Under the pieces are notes generated by a model. That model was given only the letters and a program-made list of their open reading frames with translations, made no database searches and was not told the DNA's origin. 64,000 nt of DNA from Artocarpus heterophyllus (taxonomy: Eukaryota; Streptophyta; Magnoliopsida; Rosales; Moraceae), in assembly GCA_025403435.1 (NCBI GenBank), contig CM046330.1, forward strand, positions 29,470,381-29,534,380, given 5' to 3'. Numbering within the stretch: the first letter of the stretch is position 1; the number at the start of each line of letters is the position of its first letter. This document shows, piece by piece, positions 61,780 to 64,000 of this stretch. The position numbers and the translations under genes were made by a program.

Positions 61780-63426
61780 GAGGTTTTTACATAAATTTGC
61801 AAGTTTGTGATTATGTTATATGCATAAATTTTGTGATCTTAATCTCTCCTATGCTTGAATTGAATTTTATAGACAGATGGCACTCTAGGTTTCTATATAA
61901 TATATTTGTTGTCATGGATTATGTGGTGAATATTTATTAATTAATTATGATTGATTAAATCATTGTTTAATTATTTATTAATTAATTAATACCGATTATG
62001 GTTCCTTAAAGGTTAGAATGTGTATCTAGGTTTTTCATGTAATTAGATGGCGGACTATCATCTCTGTCTAGGAATTGTTATTTAATTTTTAATTTGTAAG
62101 AATTTTATAATTAAATAATTATTCGAAGAAGACGGAACAAGAAGTCGGATCTTAAAGATTGATGATGGCGCCTCCAGGTATTTCTTGAGTCTCTAATTTT
62201 ATGTTTTTAAATTGTTGAAAATAAAATTGATTGATTGCATTAAAATTGTATTTTCTGGAATGAGGATTTTCTGCTCGGTCGGCATGCCGGACCTCATAGT
62301 TCGGCAAGCTGAAGGTCACAGATCGGCAGGCCGGACGTGTGGTCCGGCAGGCCGACAGTGGGGTAGAATTTTTGGTGCTCTGCCGGCAGGCCAAACTTTC
62401 AGTTATGCAGGCCGAACCTTCATGATCGGAAGGCCGATCACCCAGATCGGCCTGCCGACCGAGAGCTGCCAAGTGTCCAGAAAAGGTGCAATTTTTTCGA
62501 TGCAGTTTTAATTTTATTTTTGGGACGATTATGAGAAACATTAAATTTAGATATGACCGGAAATATGAAGTATTCAATTCATGCGGGATTGAAGACTTGA
62601 AGATGGATATTACATGAAGAAGGATACCGCTTAAGGATTCAAGGATGAAGAATCGATATATGTCTCGATTATTCTCTTGTAATCTTAGTATTCTATTCTC
62701 TAGGGTGGAACCATAATATTACGGTTATTATTATTTTGCTTGTAGCTTTGCTTGATTACTTTGCTTGTCTACATTATAATATGATTTACCATGTATATTG
62801 ATAACATGTCATATAGGATAGGGAGTGCCGGTCATATTAAAATTGTTCATGCATAATTTTAAAATAAAACCTTGACTTCAAAAGATTGAGTGGGAGAAGG
62901 TTTTCGAAGAGAGGACCTAAGGCCTCCATCGTTGGTCCATAGGAAGAACATGGTGGTCCCAACCCCTAGGAAGGGATTTCTATCATGTACCAGATTGGAT
63001 CTCTGAAAGGATAAGGTATTTTAGTATGATTTATGGTTGCACACCCCTAGGTGGTGATTATAAATCATGAATAAAATATTGAAACGGTGGTTATACACTC
63101 ACGTTAATTTTATTATTAACCTCCCCTAGGAGCTCTGTTAATAAAATTAATGGCCAAAGAAACAATTATTAGTATATGCTGGATTATACGGGTCCTGGAT
63201 GGCATATATTAATCAAGAGGGGATCTGTGTTCCTGATCGAATTTAGCATGACTCCCCTAGGAGCTTGTTGAATTCTGAGTTGGGAATTATCGTTGTAAGG
63301 TTGTGATATTTTCAAGGTTTTGACACATGAACACATTTGTATGATTTTACATGATTGTGTTATCTTACTAAATTATTATATATGTTTGCTTATGTTTGGT
63401 ATATGATTCTTTATTGTAGATTGAAA
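61780..63426 (+). other. leader of copy I
   Basis: No gene. Contains the palindrome array at 62278-62459 and repeated CCCCTAGG stretches near 62960, 63045, 63125 and 63255, matching those in copy A. Confidence 0.8.
62278..62459 (+). promoter_or_regulatory. phased palindrome array in copy I leader
   Basis: Eight sites begin at about 62278, 62300, 62322, 62343, 62382, 62404, 62425 and 62446. Steps are 22, 22, 21, 39, 22, 21 and 21 bp. It mirrors copy A on the opposite strand. Confidence 0.85.
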
Positions 63427-64000
63427 ATGTCTAAAAACGCTTTATCATCGACACTTGACAAAAACCAATTAACTGGTGAGAATTATAACGATTGGAAATG
63501 AAACCTGGACATCGTCCTATCCTTTGAGAAACTGAAATATGTACTGACAACTCTTTGTCCTCCCGAGCCTACAGGAGACTCAAGTAATGAGCAATTCTAA
63601 GCATATGATCGCTGAAAAGATGCTAATGATTAGGCCCGCTGCTATGTTATGGCTAGCATGAACAACGCATTGCAGACTCAACATCAGGATTATGAGATTG
63701 TGAAGCAAATCTTGGATAATCTTGAGGACATGTTTGGAGGCCAGGCCATAACAAAGCGGCAAGGGGTGCTTCAAAAACTCTTAAACTGTAGACAGAGACC
63801 GAGGACATCTATAAAGGAGCACATGATGTTGGTCATGGGTTACCTCGCTAAGGCTCAAACCAAAGGAGCCGACATCGATGCTAAAACTCAGATGACTATG
63901 GTCTTTAAGACTCTATCTATGGAATTTATTCTCTTTAGAGCTACTTTTAATTTAAGCAATAGACGAGATATGACCTTGACAGAACTGATGAAACATTATA
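63427..64000 (+). pseudogene. gag of copy I, partial and with stops
   Basis: Starts [17 protein letters not shown]. The W after NYNDWK-like sequence region is followed by a stop (TGA at about 63499), and further stops replace Q and W codons near 63597-63640. The remaining gag ([43 protein letters not shown]) is well conserved up to the window end. Confidence 0.85.

Larger units (their letters stand above)
59772..64000 (+). mobile_element. Ty1/copia retrotransposon copy I (right part beyond window)
   Basis: 5' LTR, perfect primer site, leader and the first 574 bases of gag. The preceding GCAAT (59767-59771) would be its target duplication. The U3 sequence groups with copies A and E. Confidence 0.93.

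Overview
This window is plant nuclear DNA made almost entirely of transposable elements. Every coding trace that can be recognised belongs to a mobile element: Ty1/copia gag-pol, a Ty3/gypsy integrase with a chromodomain-like tail, CACTA (En/Spm) proteins, and a plant 'putative gypsy-type transposon' domain. No tRNA, rRNA, CRISPR or ordinary host gene was found. The organism is a flowering plant, judged from the element types, initiator-methionine-tRNA primer sites and AT-rich flanks. The species cannot be named from this sequence.

One copia family dominates. Its LTRs are about 2.0 kb, start TGTTAG and end near CCAACA, and it makes 5-bp target duplications. Copy A (minus, 1-6094) runs off the left edge and is inserted in an LTR of copy B (plus, 6095-24267). 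Copy B is itself split by complete copy C (minus, 12561-22212, flanked by AAGAT). Copy J is a solo LTR (29029-30949). Copies E, F and G form a rearranged block (40090-49842): an inverted pair of LTR ends, internal region F, one shared LTR, then a truncated internal region G. Copy H (plus, 49990-59575) is complete but decayed. Copy I (plus, from 59772) leaves the right edge. Only copy A has an unbroken gag-pol frame (1,234 codons in the window, still open at the edge), but its visible 5' LTR has lost the TATA region.

From 24268 to 32322 lie a probable chromovirus-type LTR remnant (24700 to about 27840) and a broken plus-strand gene of the PF04195-like family, split by solo LTR J. From 32323 to 59771, five scattered minus-strand pieces appear in the order and orientation of a single CACTA element. 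From its upstream side these are a DUF4216-like domain, a Transposase_24-like region, a DUF8039-like region, a Ulp1-type protease and terminal hairpin repeats. Gypsy element D, copia H and the E/F/G block are nested in it.

The most unusual signal is an array of short imperfect palindromes, consensus near TTCGGCCTGCCGAA, spaced 20-23 bp apart (two DNA turns). It lies in the leader of copia copies A, C, F, H and I with nearly the same spacing, including one double-length step of 38-39 bp. Two to four sites also lie upstream of the LTR TATA box. A closely matching eight-site array lies in the LTR of unrelated gypsy element D. This looks like a regulatory or structural module shared by two retrotransposon superfamilies.
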